Origin: Pseudidiomarina homiensis
Lineage (GTDB): Bacteria; Pseudomonadota; Gammaproteobacteria; Enterobacterales; Alteromonadaceae
DNA: 64,000 nucleotides
Assembly (NCBI RefSeq): GCF_003987225.1
Contig: NZ_PIPX01000001.1
Coordinates: 992,001-1,056,000 of the forward strand
Reading direction: 5' to 3'
The translations under genes were made by a program, and so were the position numbers. Positions 18,104 through 28,158 of the stretch are shown here, piece after piece. The notes under the pieces are model-generated. The model did no database searches. It saw only the letters and a list, made by a program, of their open reading frames with translations, and had not been told where the DNA came from. Position 1 is the stretch's first letter, and the number at the start of each line of letters is the position of its first letter.

Positions 18104-18967
18104 TCAATACTCGTCCGCCAATGGCGCATGGTGTTGGAACTTCGCCAACAATGCAGCGATGCGGTTACGCATTTGCCGACGATCAACGATCATGTCAACG
18201 GCGCCATGGTCCAACAAAAACTCTGCACGTTGAAAGCCTTCAGGTAAAGTTTCACGCACTGTTTGCTGGATCACGCGAGGACCAGCGAAACCAATCAAAG
18301 CTTTCGGTTCGGCAATATTAACGTCGCCCAACATAGCTAAACTTGCAGAGACCCCGCCCATCGTCGGATCAGTTAACACCGAGATAAACGGTAGCCCTTC
18401 TTCACTCATTCGCGCGAGCGCTGCCGAGGTTTTCGCCATTTGCATCAGTGACATTAAAGCCTCTTGCATACGCGCACCACCCGATGCCGAAAAGCAAATC
18501 AACGGAATACGCTCACGTAGACAAACTTCTGCAGCTTTCACAAAGCGAGCGCCAACTACTGATGCCATGGAGCCGCCCATGAACTCAAATTCAAAGGCTA
18601 CAGCAACCACAGGCATACCCTTAAGTTTGCCCTTCTGCGCAACCAAAGCGTCTTTTTCACCAGTTGCTTTTTGCGCTGCCGCGATACGATCTTTGTATCT
18701 TTTTGAATCACGGAATTTAAGAATGTCTTTCGGTTCTAACTCCGCACCAATCTCGCTCGCGCTATCGCTATCAAGAAAGCTCGCAAGTCGACGTCGTGCC
18801 GACATACGCATGTGGTGATCGCACTTGGTACAAACATGCAAATTGCGCTCTAGATCTGCGCTGTAAATAATGGCATCGCAACTGGTGCATTTCGTCCACA
18901 CCCCTTCTGGGATGTTGCGGCGTTTACCACTTTTTGGTTTTGCAAGAATTCGCTCAATCCAGCTCAT
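18104..18967 (-). CDS. accD: acetyl-CoA carboxylase carboxyltransferase subunit beta
   Basis: 287 residues. With AccA it transfers the carboxyl group from biotin to acetyl-CoA, the first step of fatty-acid synthesis. N-terminal zinc ribbon C-x2-C...C-x2-C ([16 protein letters not shown]...CTKC) and crotonase-like core [26 protein letters not shown] promoter-like sequence with a possible operator precedes it (19026-19063), so the accD-folC-dedD-cvpA-purF part of the operon may have its own transcript. Confidence 0.96.
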   Translation of the reverse strand: MSWIERILAKPKSGKRRNIPEGVWTKCTSCDAIIYSADLERNLHVCTKCDHHMRMSARRRLASFLDSDSASEIGAELEPKDILKFRDSKRYKDRIAAAQKATGEKDALVAQKGKLKGMPVVAVAFEFEFMGGSMASVVGARFVKAAEVCLRERIPLICFSASGGARMQEALMSLMQMAKTSAALARMSEEGLPFISVLTDPTMGGVSASLAMLGDVNIAEPKALIGFAGPRVIQQTVRETLPEGFQRAEFLLDHGAVDMIVDRRQMRNRIAALLAKFQHHAPLADEY

Positions 18968-19025
18968 ATCGTGTCTTAATTCTCTGTAAATGACTTCGGC
19001 AAAGGCCCTAAATTCCCTGTATTAA

Positions 19026-19054
19026 AGCATACTCTGCACTGACCTTGCAGTAAA
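19026..19054 (-). promoter_or_regulatory. accD: candidate accD promoter
   Basis: Minus strand TTTACT (19049-19054), 17-nt spacer and TATGCT (19026-19031), about 60 nt ahead of accD in the 98-nt gap between truA and accD. The 12-nt motif at 19052-19063 overlaps the -35. Confidence 0.4.
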
Positions 19055-19063
19055 AAGTGGTCT
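19052..19063 (+). promoter_or_regulatory. candidate fatty-acid regulator site, shared with the fabB upstream region
   Basis: AAAAAGTGGTCT occurs here and at 25226-25237. Its AA-x-TGGTC core is the left half of the gammaproteobacterial FadR operator; the right half (ATTAGTG) fits poorly. The site overlaps the predicted accD -35, a place where a bound protein would matter. Assignment is inference. Confidence 0.35.
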
Positions 19064-19065
19064 TA

Positions 19066-19869
19066 TTAGTGGTTTGCCTCTGGCAACCACAGGGGCCCGG
19101 GGGGCAACACTGGCAGTGCATATTGTTCAGGGTAATCCACCTGAACGAGATACAAACCTTCGGCTTTCGCTGTGGCGGCTGCCAAAGTACGGTCTTGTTT
19201 TGCTAAGAGTTCCGCGGGCCATGCTAGCGACTGCTCGCCGCGTCCGACCGCAAGTAAGGTGCCGACGATATTGCGAACCATATGATGCAAAAAGGCGTTT
19301 GCGGCAATATCAACGACAATAAAATCTTGATGACGGGTAACATTGATATGCGTAACGCAACGATTTGGCGAATGCGATTGGCATTGTGCAGCGCGAAAAG
19401 AGCTAAAATCATGCTCGCCGAGCAGGCCTTGCGCTGCTTGATGCATTTTATCTGCATCAAGCGCAAAGTGGTAATGGCTGACGCCGCGCCCTAAAATGGC
19501 CGGACGTAAACGCGTATTGCAAATAATGTAGCGGTAACGTCGACCTGTCGCACTAAACCGCGCACTGAAGTCCTCAGGGACCTGTCGCACCCAACGTACA
19601 GCGACGTCGTGTGGAAGGTTGCTGTTGATGCCCATCGTCCAAGCTGCATCACTACGTGGTTCTTGGCTATCGAAATGCACCACCTGACCGGTCGCATGCA
19701 CGCCGGCATCAGTACGCCCAGCACAAACAACTTCAACGGGGTGGTTTGCAACCTTACTTAAAGCTTTCTCAAGAACCTCTTGAACGGCAACGACCTCGCG
19801 CTGCCGTTGCCAACCAAAATACTGACTACCATCATATTCGATACCCAGCGCGAAGCGCGTACTACTCAT
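19066..19869 (-). CDS. truA: tRNA pseudouridine(38-40) synthase TruA
   Basis: 267 residues. Modifies uridines 38-40 in the anticodon stem. Catalytic Asp 54 lies in [26 protein letters not shown] and [17 protein letters not shown] are further family motifs. ATG overlaps the stop of the upstream FimV-like gene (ATGA), so the two are translationally coupled. Confidence 0.96.
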   Translation of the reverse strand: MSSTRFALGIEYDGSQYFGWQRQREVVAVQEVLEKALSKVANHPVEVVCAGRTDAGVHATGQVVHFDSQEPRSDAAWTMGINSNLPHDVAVRWVRQVPEDFSARFSATGRRYRYIICNTRLRPAILGRGVSHYHFALDADKMHQAAQGLLGEHDFSSFRAAQCQSHSPNRCVTHINVTRHQDFIVVDIAANAFLHHMVRNIVGTLLAVGRGEQSLAWPAELLAKQDRTLAAATAKAEGLYLVQVDYPEQYALPVLPPGPLWLPEANH

Positions 19870-21602
19870 CGACCGCCCTGTTCAGCTAACTTCTCTAATA
19901 ATTCTGCCGCATCACGCTCGGCTTCTTCATCACCACAGCCCTTAATACTCTCAAGTAACTCACGTGCATCATCGATTTCGCCCATATCAATATAGACTTG
20001 GGCTAAGTCGAGTTTCGCCGCTGGTGACTTGCTTTCATCGAGCATGGCTTCGGTACCTAAATCAATTTCATCAGAATCGCTGCCTTCACCGCCTAAAGCT
20101 TCATTGAGCTTCTCTTTATCATAAGGATCTTCTTGCTCTTCACTGGCTTCGGTTTCAGCTTCTTCCATCAAACTTTCAATCGACACATAGTCTTCGTCAT
20201 CTTGACGCTCTGCTACATCCTTATCGCCAGCTTCATCTTCATCCAGACGCAAGCCGCCAAAGGAATCTAGGGCGTCCTCAAGTTCTCCACGGGTGCGTTG
20301 CTCATCATCCAAATCTTGTTGTTCGACTGGTTCGGCTTCAGCAACACGAAACTCAGCAATATCTTCCGCAGGTTCAGTCACTTCCGATTCTGGTTCAGTT
20401 TCCTCACTCGGGAAATCCATCGCCAACAGTTCATCGACTTCTTGCGACATCGGATCCGTATCATCATCGCCTTTATCGGTTGCCGAGGATGCGTCCGACG
20501 CATCGTTTACATCTTCATCACCACGTTCACGCAAATATTCATCGAGGTCAACATCGGTCACTTCCGCATAGTCGGGTTCTGCGCCTTCTTCTTGCCAATT
20601 TGCTGACTCTTCATGTTCTGTTGGCTCGACTTCTGGTTCGACTTCTGTTGCGTCTTCTGCGCTCGCGTCTGGCGCCGAACCACCTTCTTCGATTTCACGA
20701 TTAACGCGGCGTATGTAGAGCGCAAACCCGATAATACCGAGCAAAATAATCAGCAAGCCGCCAACGATGGCTATTTGCAGCGGCTTCAACAACCAATCGA
20801 GCCACGTTTCTTGCTTCCGCTTGCTGATGACCGGCGGTGTCTTGGTTTCTTGCTCAACTTGTTGATTTGCGGTGGTTGTCGCAGGGACAGGCTCCGCTTG
20901 CTTCGTTTCGGTGGCTGGCTCAGCGGCAGGATTCAATGTCTCTGGCTCGGCAGCAATGGTGTCGCTGGTGACTTCTTCATTGCTTAATTCCTGCGCCATC
21001 AATTCCATTTCTGATGATGCTTGTTGTTCCGCATCAGCTCGGGCACGCAGCTCATTCAGCTCGCGCGTAACCGCAGCTAAACGACTTTGTAGTTCACTAT
21101 TTTCACCTTGCAAGTTTTCGATCAAGTCGATCGAATCAGACAATTGAGTACGCAGCGCTTGCATTTCGGAAACCGAAATCGCAATTTCATTTTCCACACT
21201 GGTATCAGCAACCGGCTCAGAAGCATCGTCGGCGGTTTCCGGTGTTGTTTCTGCCGCATCAGCGGTGGTGTCCGCAGAAACTGCACTGACTGCAGGCTGC
21301 GCTGATTTGACAGCTTCACCAACAACCGGGATATCCAAATAGAATCCCGTCAACATAAAGTCCGGACGGTTATCGCGGAAGGCGCGTGGGTTAGCAGCGA
21401 CAATGCGGTCCATCATATCGAACATACTTACGCCTTGCTGGCGACCATAGTAACCGGCAATACTCCACATAGTGTCGGTGGGTACAATCGGACCAAACTG
21501 ATCGGGTTGCCAGCGCGAAGCACGCGCCCCCTGTTGCGCTACGGCTACGGCTGAAAACGCCACGACCAGTGCCAATGCTGCCGCTATGATAATCCGTGCC
21601 AT
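19866..21602 (-). CDS. fimV: FimV/HubP-like polar landmark protein
   Basis: 578 residues. Signal peptide ([23 protein letters not shown]), periplasmic LysM-like region ([24 protein letters not shown]...[23 protein letters not shown]), coiled coil around residues 150-185, one membrane helix ([21 protein letters not shown]) near residue 285, a very acidic cytoplasmic part, and a C-terminal TPR/FimV motif ([25 protein letters not shown]). Such proteins organise cell poles and support type IV pilus and flagellar placement. ATG 21602 is preferred over the in-frame ATG at 21662, which lies over the asd stop. Confidence 0.87.
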   Translation of the reverse strand: MARIIIAAALALVVAFSAVAVAQQGARASRWQPDQFGPIVPTDTMWSIAGYYGRQQGVSMFDMMDRIVAANPRAFRDNRPDFMLTGFYLDIPVVGEAVKSAQPAVSAVSADTTADAAETTPETADDASEPVADTSVENEIAISVSEMQALRTQLSDSIDLIENLQGENSELQSRLAAVTRELNELRARADAEQQASSEMELMAQELSNEEVTSDTIAAEPETLNPAAEPATETKQAEPVPATTTANQQVEQETKTPPVISKRKQETWLDWLLKPLQIAIVGGLLIILLGIIGFALYIRRVNREIEEGGSAPDASAEDATEVEPEVEPTEHEESANWQEEGAEPDYAEVTDVDLDEYLRERGDEDVNDASDASSATDKGDDDTDPMSQEVDELLAMDFPSEETEPESEVTEPAEDIAEFRVAEAEPVEQQDLDDEQRTRGELEDALDSFGGLRLDEDEAGDKDVAERQDDEDYVSIESLMEEAETEASEEQEDPYDKEKLNEALGGEGSDSDEIDLGTEAMLDESKSPAAKLDLAQVYIDMGEIDDARELLESIKGCGDEEAERDAAELLEKLAEQGGR

Positions 21603-21658
21603 CACTTTCCCGTCCTTATAGCTGTCATTATTGGAACTAAGTGAAATCAAAAACTTAC

Positions 21659-22675
21659 TCAAATATAGTCTTTTATCAAATGTTCAGCAATTTGAATACT
21701 GTTGGTTGCAGCACCCTTGCGTACATTATCCGCCACTACCCATAAGTTGAGGCCCTGCGGATGCGAAATATCATTGCGTACGCGTCCAACAAAAACATCG
21801 TCGTGCCCAGTAGCATCGCTAACCTGCGTCGGAAAATCCTCATTGGCATCCAGCAACACCACACCCGGAGCTTGCCGTAAAAGATCCTTTGCTTGTACCG
21901 CATCAATCGGCTGCTGAGTTTCAATATGCACGGCTTCGGCATGCCCATAAAACACAGGAACGCGCACGGCTGTGGCGTTCACGCGAATGCTCGGGTCACC
22001 AAATATTTTCTGCGTTTCCCACACCATTTTCATCTCTTCTTTGGTGTAGTCATTATCCAAAAACACGTCAATTTGTGGAATGCAATTAAACGCCATTTGC
22101 CGCGCAAAAAAGTCGTTTTCTAAGGGGCGCCCATTCATCAAGCTCGCCGTTTGTTGCGCCAAAGCGTCCATCGCTTCTTTACCAGCACCCGACACCGACT
22201 GATAAGTTGCCACATTGATGCGTTCAATACCAACCGCATCATAAATTGGTTTCAACGCTACCAGCATCTGAATCGTCGAACAATTCGGGTTAGCGATAAT
22301 ATTGCGATTGCGAAAGTCCGCTAAGGCGTGAGCGTTCACTTCGGGTACAACTAACGGAATATCTTCTTCGTAGCGAAACTCAGAGGTATTGTCGATGACA
22401 ATACACCCGGCTTCAGCGGCACGTGGCGCAAAGGTCCGTGAAATGCTGCCGCCCGCAGAAAAGAAGCCCAGCTCCACTTGTGTCCAGTCAAACGTGTCGG
22501 CATCAAGAACTTCAACGTCTTCGCCTTTGAAAGAAATAGTGGTTCCCGCGGAACGTTGACTCGCCAATGGGAATAACTGTGCAACCGGGAAGTCTCGCTC
22601 GGCCAGTAGTTCAATCATATGTTGACCCACCAACCCTGTAGCTCCTAAAACCGCAACATTAAATGCTCGCGCCAT
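21659..22675 (-). CDS. asd: aspartate-semialdehyde dehydrogenase
   Basis: 338 residues. NADPH-dependent reduction of aspartyl phosphate in the lysine/threonine/methionine and diaminopimelate pathway. Nucleotide site GATGLVGQHM, catalytic Cys 132 in NPNCSTIQM, SVSGAGKEAM, and the Arg/His pair in VRVPVFYGHAEAVHIE are all present. In E. coli this operon position holds the inactive-looking paralogue usg; here the active-site set is complete, so I call it Asd, although a second asd elsewhere cannot be excluded. Confidence 0.92.
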   Translation of the reverse strand: MARAFNVAVLGATGLVGQHMIELLAERDFPVAQLFPLASQRSAGTTISFKGEDVEVLDADTFDWTQVELGFFSAGGSISRTFAPRAAEAGCIVIDNTSEFRYEEDIPLVVPEVNAHALADFRNRNIIANPNCSTIQMLVALKPIYDAVGIERINVATYQSVSGAGKEAMDALAQQTASLMNGRPLENDFFARQMAFNCIPQIDVFLDNDYTKEEMKMVWETQKIFGDPSIRVNATAVRVPVFYGHAEAVHIETQQPIDAVQAKDLLRQAPGVVLLDANEDFPTQVSDATGHDDVFVGRVRNDISHPQGLNLWVVADNVRKGAATNSIQIAEHLIKDYI

Positions 22676-22685
22676 GACTGCCCCT

Positions 22686-23858
22686 TTACTCTATCTGAAA
22701 TGTTAATTGTGTTAGACGCTTACGCCAGTTTTCGTCCTGCGCCCAAGTTCCTGTTTGCAAGTGTAGCTGACTCAACTCAGCACGCACAGCGTAGTTCCGC
22801 CGCAAGGCATCAAATTCAGTGGCCGTCAGTCCAGTTTGTCTTAATAGCTGGTCATCTTGACGGATGTCATACACCTGCAACACCCAATGCGCCAGCGTTT
22901 GCCAGTCTGGCGCCTGCGGCGCATGCTGAAGGCGCGACTGACCTTGCGCGTAGCTTTGCAGGAATCGTTGAAAACTTGGCAATTGTAGAGCTAAGCCTTG
23001 ATCCGTCAACCACTTTTTCAATAGTTGCCAGCTCCCACCAAGCTTACCGGCAAAGCTGTGTCCAGCGATATGTGGCGTTGCTAAGGACACTCTCTTTACC
23101 ACTTCTTCATGCAACTGCGGCTCATGTTCCCATACATCAAGTACCACTTGGAGTTGTGTATCCTCACGCAAGTGCGTCAGCAATGCCTGTTCGTCGATCA
23201 CAGGCCCGCGACTAGCATTAATGAGCATTTTCTTCTGCTCAGAAGCAGTAAAGGTCTCGAGCGCACGAGCATCAAACAAATGGTGGGTTGCATGCTCACC
23301 CTTCGTAACCAATGGCACATGAAAACTGATAACTTGCGACGCGAGCACCCGTTGCCAGTCTGCATGCACATGGGTAGCACCTTGCGCAACAAGTGGAGGG
23401 TCATAGTAATGCACTTTCAACCCTAGTCCGGTCAAACGCTGTCCAGCCGCAGTCCCAGTATTGCCAGCACCAACAATAGCGACTTCACCGTTAGGCAGGC
23501 TACCGTTTTGTAAGCTTAATGCCGCCACCGCACTTACAACATAGTCGCCGACTGCGTTTGCATTCACCCCTGGGCAGTTGTGAAAGCGTATTCCAGCTGC
23601 TTTGAGCGCAGGTCTATCAACATGATCGGTGCCAATGGTGGCTGTTCCCAGCCACTTCAAGTTTGGCGCGTGGGCGAGCAAGCCAGCATCAACCGTCGTC
23701 ACTGAGCGGATAAATAATGCATCAGCGCGTGCGAGCAGCTCCATAGGCGGTTGCCGTTCGCTATAGGTACTCACCTCTAGCGGCGTCGAAGCCTGCGTGT
23801 TTAACACTTCGATAAGACGGGTAAAGCCAGGTAGGTTGGCATCGGCAACAAGTAACAT
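22686..23858 (-). CDS. pdxB: erythronate-4-phosphate dehydrogenase PdxB
   Basis: 390 residues. Second step of DXP-dependent pyridoxal phosphate synthesis. D-2-hydroxyacid dehydrogenase fold: N-terminal MLLVADANLPG, NAD site VAIVGAGNTGTAAGQRL, INASRGPVIDE with the substrate Arg, and HIAGHSFAGKLGG with the catalytic His. The C-terminal PdxB dimerisation domain follows. First gene of the minus-strand operon that runs to purF; AAGG is close upstream of the ATG. Confidence 0.95.
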   Translation of the reverse strand: MLLVADANLPGFTRLIEVLNTQASTPLEVSTYSERQPPMELLARADALFIRSVTTVDAGLLAHAPNLKWLGTATIGTDHVDRPALKAAGIRFHNCPGVNANAVGDYVVSAVAALSLQNGSLPNGEVAIVGAGNTGTAAGQRLTGLGLKVHYYDPPLVAQGATHVHADWQRVLASQVISFHVPLVTKGEHATHHLFDARALETFTASEQKKMLINASRGPVIDEQALLTHLREDTQLQVVLDVWEHEPQLHEEVVKRVSLATPHIAGHSFAGKLGGSWQLLKKWLTDQGLALQLPSFQRFLQSYAQGQSRLQHAPQAPDWQTLAHWVLQVYDIRQDDQLLRQTGLTATEFDALRRNYAVRAELSQLHLQTGTWAQDENWRKRLTQLTFQIE

Positions 23859-23899
23859 AGACCTTCGCTGTCACAGCAAAAACGATAAGGCTAGCATAC

Positions 23900-23927
23900 A
23901 AAAAGGTGCGCCATGGCGCACCTTTTT
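23900..23927 (-). terminator. Rho-independent terminator of fabB
   Basis: Perfect palindrome: AAAAAGGTGCGC / GCGCACCTTTTT around CATG, 34 nt after the fabB stop. It separates fabB from the pdxB operon, which is transcribed in the same direction. Confidence 0.92.
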
Positions 23928-23960
23928 ATTCATCGCTACACTTTGGTAAGTCTAGCCGTG

Positions 23961-25175
23961 TTAGTTCTGATACTTACGCAATACCAAGGTTGCGTTGGTG
24001 CCGCCGAAGCCAAAACTATTCGACATCACAGTCGTCAATTCCGCTGGTTGCATTGCGGTTACGATGTTCATGTCTTGTGCTGCTGGATCTAAATTCTCGA
24101 CGTTAATCGAAGGGGCAACAAAGCTATTGTTCAACATCAACAGCGAGTAGATAGCTTCATGCACGCCCGCAGCACCAAGTGCGTGACCGGTCATTGCTTT
24201 GGTCGCACTAATCAGCGGTGTTTGCTCTGGGAACACTTCACGAATCGCTTCAAGTTCCTTGGTATCACCCACCGGCGTGCTGGTACCGTGCGTATTCAGG
24301 TAATCAATCGGGGTATCGACTGTCGACATTGCCATTTGCATGCAACGCACGGCGCCTTCGCCCGATGGAGCAACCATGTCATAACCATCCGACGTTGCGC
24401 CATAACCGACGATTTCACCATAAATCTTCGCACCACGAGCCAAGGCACTTTCAAGCTCTTCGATAACCAAGATACCGCCACCACCAGCTGGGACGAAGCC
24501 ATCGCGATCGGTATCGTAAGTACGTGAGGCTTTACTCGGCGTATCATTGTATTTGGTGCTCAGCGCACCCATGGCATCGAATTCCATACCTAGGGTCCAG
24601 TGCAGTTCTTCACCACCGCCGGCAAAGACACGATCTTGCTTACCAAATTGAATAAGCTCAAGAGCATGACCGATACAGTGTGCAGACGTCGCACACGCCG
24701 AACTAATGGTGTAATTCACACCTTTAATTTTAAATGGGGTAGCTAAACACGCAGAAGTGGTTGATGCCATACAGCGTGGAACCATGTAAGGCCCTACCCG
24801 CTTAACACCTTTTTCGCGCAAGATGTCGGCTGCTGCCACTTGGTGTTCACCAGAAGCGCCGCCGGAACCGACCACCAAACCTGTACGTGGATTGGACACC
24901 TCGTCTTCATTCAAACCTGCATCTTCAATAGCTTGCGCCATGGCCATGTAGGCATAAGCGGCAGAATTCCCCATGAAGCGGAATGCTTTACGATCGATAT
25001 GATCAGCTGGGTTGGTACGTACCGGTCCCCAGACTTGGCAACGCAAGCCCATGTCGGCAAATTCTTGAGAAAACTCGATACCAGAGCGGCCTTGTTTAAG
25101 GGACTCTAGTACTTCTTGTTGGTTTAAGCCGATACTGGACACAATGCCCATACCGGTTATCACTGCTCTTCTCAT
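23961..25175 (-). CDS. fabB: beta-ketoacyl-ACP synthase I FabB
   Basis: 404 residues. Elongating condensing enzyme needed for unsaturated fatty-acid synthesis. Catalytic triad: Cys 161 in SSACATSAH, His in [11 protein letters not shown], His in [15 protein letters not shown]. Starts [16 protein letters not shown] as FabB proteins do. Divergent from mnmC; the shared intergenic region has a FadR-like half-site at 25226-25237, and fabB is a known FadR/FabR target in enterobacteria. Confidence 0.97.
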   Translation of the reverse strand: MRRAVITGMGIVSSIGLNQQEVLESLKQGRSGIEFSQEFADMGLRCQVWGPVRTNPADHIDRKAFRFMGNSAAYAYMAMAQAIEDAGLNEDEVSNPRTGLVVGSGGASGEHQVAAADILREKGVKRVGPYMVPRCMASTTSACLATPFKIKGVNYTISSACATSAHCIGHALELIQFGKQDRVFAGGGEELHWTLGMEFDAMGALSTKYNDTPSKASRTYDTDRDGFVPAGGGGILVIEELESALARGAKIYGEIVGYGATSDGYDMVAPSGEGAVRCMQMAMSTVDTPIDYLNTHGTSTPVGDTKELEAIREVFPEQTPLISATKAMTGHALGAAGVHEAIYSLLMLNNSFVAPSINVENLDPAAQDMNIVTAMQPAELTTVMSNSFGFGGTNATLVLRKYQN

Positions 25176-25225
25176 TCTGGTTTCCTGTCTTGCTGAGCGC
25201 CTGTGTATGGTAGCTGTTCTGAATA

Positions 25226-25237
25226 AAAAAGTGGTCT
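25226..25237 (+). promoter_or_regulatory. candidate fatty-acid regulator site upstream of fabB
   Basis: Second occurrence of AAAAAGTGGTCT, extended here to TGGTCTG, about 50 nt upstream of the fabB ATG. The left half agrees with the FadR core TGGTC; the right half is weak. Also about 70 nt upstream of mnmC. Confidence 0.35.
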
Positions 25238-25308
25238 GCTTTCCGCAATATTACCGAATTATTGTTACACTATTGCGCACTATCCATATGCCAGTGTACG
25301 GATGTCCT

Positions 25309-27150
25309 GTGACCGATTCCACTCACGCTCAAATACATTTTAATGAATTCGGTATGCCCGTGGCGACCGCCTTCGACGATATCTATTTTAGCAACCAAGA
25401 TGGGTTGGCCGAAAGCCATTACGTCTTTTTACAGCATAATGATCTCCCGCAGCGCTGGCAATCACACCCACTCGATACCTTTGTCGTTGCCGAAAGCGGC
25501 TTTGGTACTGGCTTAAACTTTCTCGCCACTTGGCAATGTTTTTTAGAGCATGCGCCAACTGCACTTAAGCTACATTATATCTCATTTGAGAAATTTCCTC
25601 TGCGCCAAAGCGATTTACAGCAAGCACTAAGTGCTTTTCCACAGTTGCAAGCGCTTGCGCAAGAACTGATACAGGCCTACCCGGCCGCAGAACCGGGTTG
25701 TCATCGACGCGTATTTGCCAACGGTAGAATAATCCTCGATCTTTGGCTCGATGATATTCACGCTGCTCTCCCACAGTGGTTAGTACACGCGCAACAAAGT
25801 GTCGACGCGTGGTACCTTGATGGTTTTGCACCTGACAAAAACCCTGACATGTGGCGCGCATCATTGTACGAAGCCATGGCTAGCAGCGGCCGTCCGGGCG
25901 CTACCTTTGCAACCTTTACCGCCGCCGGAGCGGTACGACGCGGACTTCAAGCTGCCGGTTTCGCCATCGAAAAAGTGAAAGGTTTTGGCCGCAAAAGAGA
26001 AATGTTACGAGGCCATTTACCCGTTGCACAAGACCATGCCACCACAGCATCAAGCGCGACCCCACGGGAAGTGACCGTGATCGGTGGCGGCATCGCTGCG
26101 GCATGCACTGCCTTCGAATTACAGCAAGCCGGTTATCAGGTCAAAGTGATCAGTCCCGCAATTGCAGATGGTGCCTCGGGCAACCCTCAAGGAGCTGTGT
26201 ACCCGCTCCTTCATGCGGAGCGCAGTCCGCTCGCTGAGTTTTTCACGCAAGCCTTCGGCTACGCCTGTCAATTTTATGCGCAAAACTGTGCGCAAGACTG
26301 GTATCCCTGTGGCGTCGTACAATTGGGATATACCTCAGCACGCGCCGAACGCTATACGAAAATCAGTCGGTCTACGGATGAGCAAGGCCCCGGTTATGCC
26401 CCGCAAACCGTCCGCTATTTAACTGCAAGCGAAACGCAAGCACTCTGGTCTGCGTTGCCAGCTTACCCGAGTCTCTGTTATCCGCAAGGTGGGTGGTTAC
26501 GTCCGGCGGCTATCGTTGCGCAGCTACTTAAGGACTGCCACGTCGAACACCAACTACTTGCCAACGTAGAGCCACAAGCACAAGGCTGGCAGCTTACTTT
26601 CGCCGATGGGTCAACACGTCACAGCCAAACCGTCGTGCTCGCCTGCGGTGCGGCACTGAAACAGTTGCTCGAATCCTTTGCGGTGCAACTACAGAACGTG
26701 CGCGGACAAGTCACCCAAGTCGCCGCGACCGCAGTAACCCAACACTGCCCGGTGGTGGTGTGCTACAAAGGCTATTTCACCCCAGCAGATCAAGGTAGGC
26801 ATTGTGTGGGTGCGACTTATGCGCGGGACAGCGAAGATTGCCGAACACGCTCCATAGATCGTGACGAGAATATGGACAACCTGCGTGCTAATTTAGCACC
26901 GGCAAACTGGCCTCACGAACTCAAGCCGATAGCCGATCGCGCGGCGGTGCGTAATACCACTCGGGACCACTTGCCGATGGTCGGTGAACTCGCACCGAAC
27001 TTATGGGTGATTGGTGGTTTAGGTTCGCGAGGATTTACTGCGGCGCCGTTAGCGGCTAGCACCCTCGTTGCAGCGCTGCAGGGCCAGCCATTACCAATGC
27101 CCGCAAGCCTTTGGCAACGACTGCAGCCGCAACGTTTGCAAACACGCTAA
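25309..27150 (+). CDS. mnmC: bifunctional tRNA wobble-uridine modification protein MnmC
   Basis: About 613 residues. Converts cmnm5(s2)U34 to mnm5(s2)U34 in two steps. N-terminal SAM-dependent methyltransferase half (VVAESGFGTGLNFLATWQ; WYLDGFAPDKNPDMW) and C-terminal FAD-dependent oxidase half from about residue 245 (VTVIGGGIAAACTAFELQQAGYQV; WVIGGLGSRGFTAAPLAA). Start uncertain: GTG 25309 has GGA seven nt upstream, ATG 25288 adds seven residues but has no visible ribosome site. The fabB-mnmC-yfcL neighbourhood is the same as in E. coli. Confidence 0.94.
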   Translation: MTDSTHAQIHFNEFGMPVATAFDDIYFSNQDGLAESHYVFLQHNDLPQRWQSHPLDTFVVAESGFGTGLNFLATWQCFLEHAPTALKLHYISFEKFPLRQSDLQQALSAFPQLQALAQELIQAYPAAEPGCHRRVFANGRIILDLWLDDIHAALPQWLVHAQQSVDAWYLDGFAPDKNPDMWRASLYEAMASSGRPGATFATFTAAGAVRRGLQAAGFAIEKVKGFGRKREMLRGHLPVAQDHATTASSATPREVTVIGGGIAAACTAFELQQAGYQVKVISPAIADGASGNPQGAVYPLLHAERSPLAEFFTQAFGYACQFYAQNCAQDWYPCGVVQLGYTSARAERYTKISRSTDEQGPGYAPQTVRYLTASETQALWSALPAYPSLCYPQGGWLRPAAIVAQLLKDCHVEHQLLANVEPQAQGWQLTFADGSTRHSQTVVLACGAALKQLLESFAVQLQNVRGQVTQVAATAVTQHCPVVVCYKGYFTPADQGRHCVGATYARDSEDCRTRSIDRDENMDNLRANLAPANWPHELKPIADRAAVRNTTRDHLPMVGELAPNLWVIGGLGSRGFTAAPLAASTLVAALQGQPLPMPASLWQRLQPQRLQTR

Positions 27151-27425
27151 GCGGCAGCCTGTTCCAGACGTGCAATCATGTCGGCAATGTGCTGCTGGTC
27201 TGCGGGGGCTAATTCATGTTTGGTTTGTTCGACGGCAGCGCGCAAGGTCGGCAAAACCGCCTCAGCCTTGGCCTGTTCTTGCAGTTCAAGTTGCGCGACA
27301 ACTAAATCAAAGTGACCACGCAAATAGCCGCTGGCAAACAATTCATCATCAGTACCTTCGGCTACGGCTCGGTCAAAAACCTGCTCCAAGCGCTCAATAT
27401 AAAGTGCAAAATCCTGCTCTGCCAC
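27147..27425 (-). CDS. yfcL: YfcL family protein
   Basis: 92-residue acidic helical protein (MAEQDFALYIERLEQVFDRAVAEGTDDELFASGYLRGHFDLVVAQLE). Sequence and its place convergent with mnmC match the uncharacterised YfcL family. Function unknown. Its stop overlaps the mnmC stop by 4 nt. Confidence 0.82.
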   Translation of the reverse strand: MAEQDFALYIERLEQVFDRAVAEGTDDELFASGYLRGHFDLVVAQLELQEQAKAEAVLPTLRAAVEQTKHELAPADQQHIADMIARLEQAAA

Positions 27426-27451
27426 GCTGTCTACCTCGCTTATGACTTATT

Positions 27452-27493
27452 GGTTAGCTATCAAAGGTTAGCTATGAAAGGTTAGCTATGAAA
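27452..27493. repeat. three tandem copies of a 14-bp repeat
   Basis: GGTTAGCTATCAAA, then GGTTAGCTATGAAA twice without gaps, followed by a partial TTAGCTC. It lies in the 180-nt divergent region between yfcL and fldB. Could be tandem binding sites or slippage products; no known motif recognised. Confidence 0.85.
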
Positions 27494-27605
27494 TTAGCTC
27501 TCACCGTGAAGCGGCGTAGGATACCACATGGCACACGCAATCTGATACACTTAGCACCATCATGTTTGGCAATAGCAACACACCGAAAAGGAACCCAGCG
27601 CAGTT

Positions 27606-28148
27606 ATGACGGCAGCGACCCCACTTCCCCAGATTGGTCTGTTTTATGGCTCAACCACTTGTTTCACAGAAATTGCCGCGGAAAAAATTCAGCAGCAATT
27701 CCCAGCCGGACAAGTCGAGTTGTTCAACATCAAGGATGTGCCATTGCAACACGCAGAAACCTTCGACGTGCTGATCTTCGGTCTCTCGACCTGGGACTTT
27801 GGTGAGATCCAAGAAGACTGGGAAAGCCATTGGGAAGAAATTGCCGCACTTGATCTTAATGGTAAAGTCGTGGCGTTGTTCGGCATGGGAGATCAAGTCG
27901 GTTATACCGATTGGTTTCAAGACGCACTTGGCATGCTGCATGATGAACTGGCCGCCAGCGGCACCGTTCGCATCGGTTTTTGGCCAAATCAAGGCTACGA
28001 CTTTGCCGCATCAAAAGCACTCACAGAAGATGGCGAGTTTTTTGTGGGGCTCGCCCTCGACGAAGATAGCCAATACGAATTCAGTGATGACCGTATTGCG
28101 CAGTGGGTTGCGCAAGTCAAACAAGAGCTAGCCGAAGTCTTAACCTAA
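27606..28148 (+). CDS. fldB: flavodoxin FldB
   Basis: 180-residue cytosolic FMN electron carrier. FMN-phosphate loop GLFYGSTTCFTEIAAEKIQ, then LIFGLSTWDFGEIQEDWESHW and LFGMGDQVGYTDWFQDALGMLHD with aromatic residues that sandwich the isoalloxazine ring. The run TWDFGEIQEDWE and C-terminus fit FldB more closely than FldA. The N-terminus is about six residues longer than E. coli FldB. Confidence 0.92.
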   Translation: MTAATPLPQIGLFYGSTTCFTEIAAEKIQQQFPAGQVELFNIKDVPLQHAETFDVLIFGLSTWDFGEIQEDWESHWEEIAALDLNGKVVALFGMGDQVGYTDWFQDALGMLHDELAASGTVRIGFWPNQGYDFAASKALTEDGEFFVGLALDEDSQYEFSDDRIAQWVAQVKQELAEVLT

Positions 28149-28158
28149 CGCTATTCCG

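Noticed and set aside
20293..20606. Serine- and Ile/Phe-rich plus-strand frames opposite fimV
   Set aside because: They are antisense reflections of the acidic Glu/Asp repeats of FimV.
25144..25308. Extended N-terminus of MnmC
   Set aside because: It would overlap fabB and the divergent promoter region; family N-termini begin near IHFNEFG.
27488..27805. Plus-strand open frame of 105 codons before fldB
   Set aside because: It begins in the tandem repeat and overlaps fldB in another frame; composition looks random.
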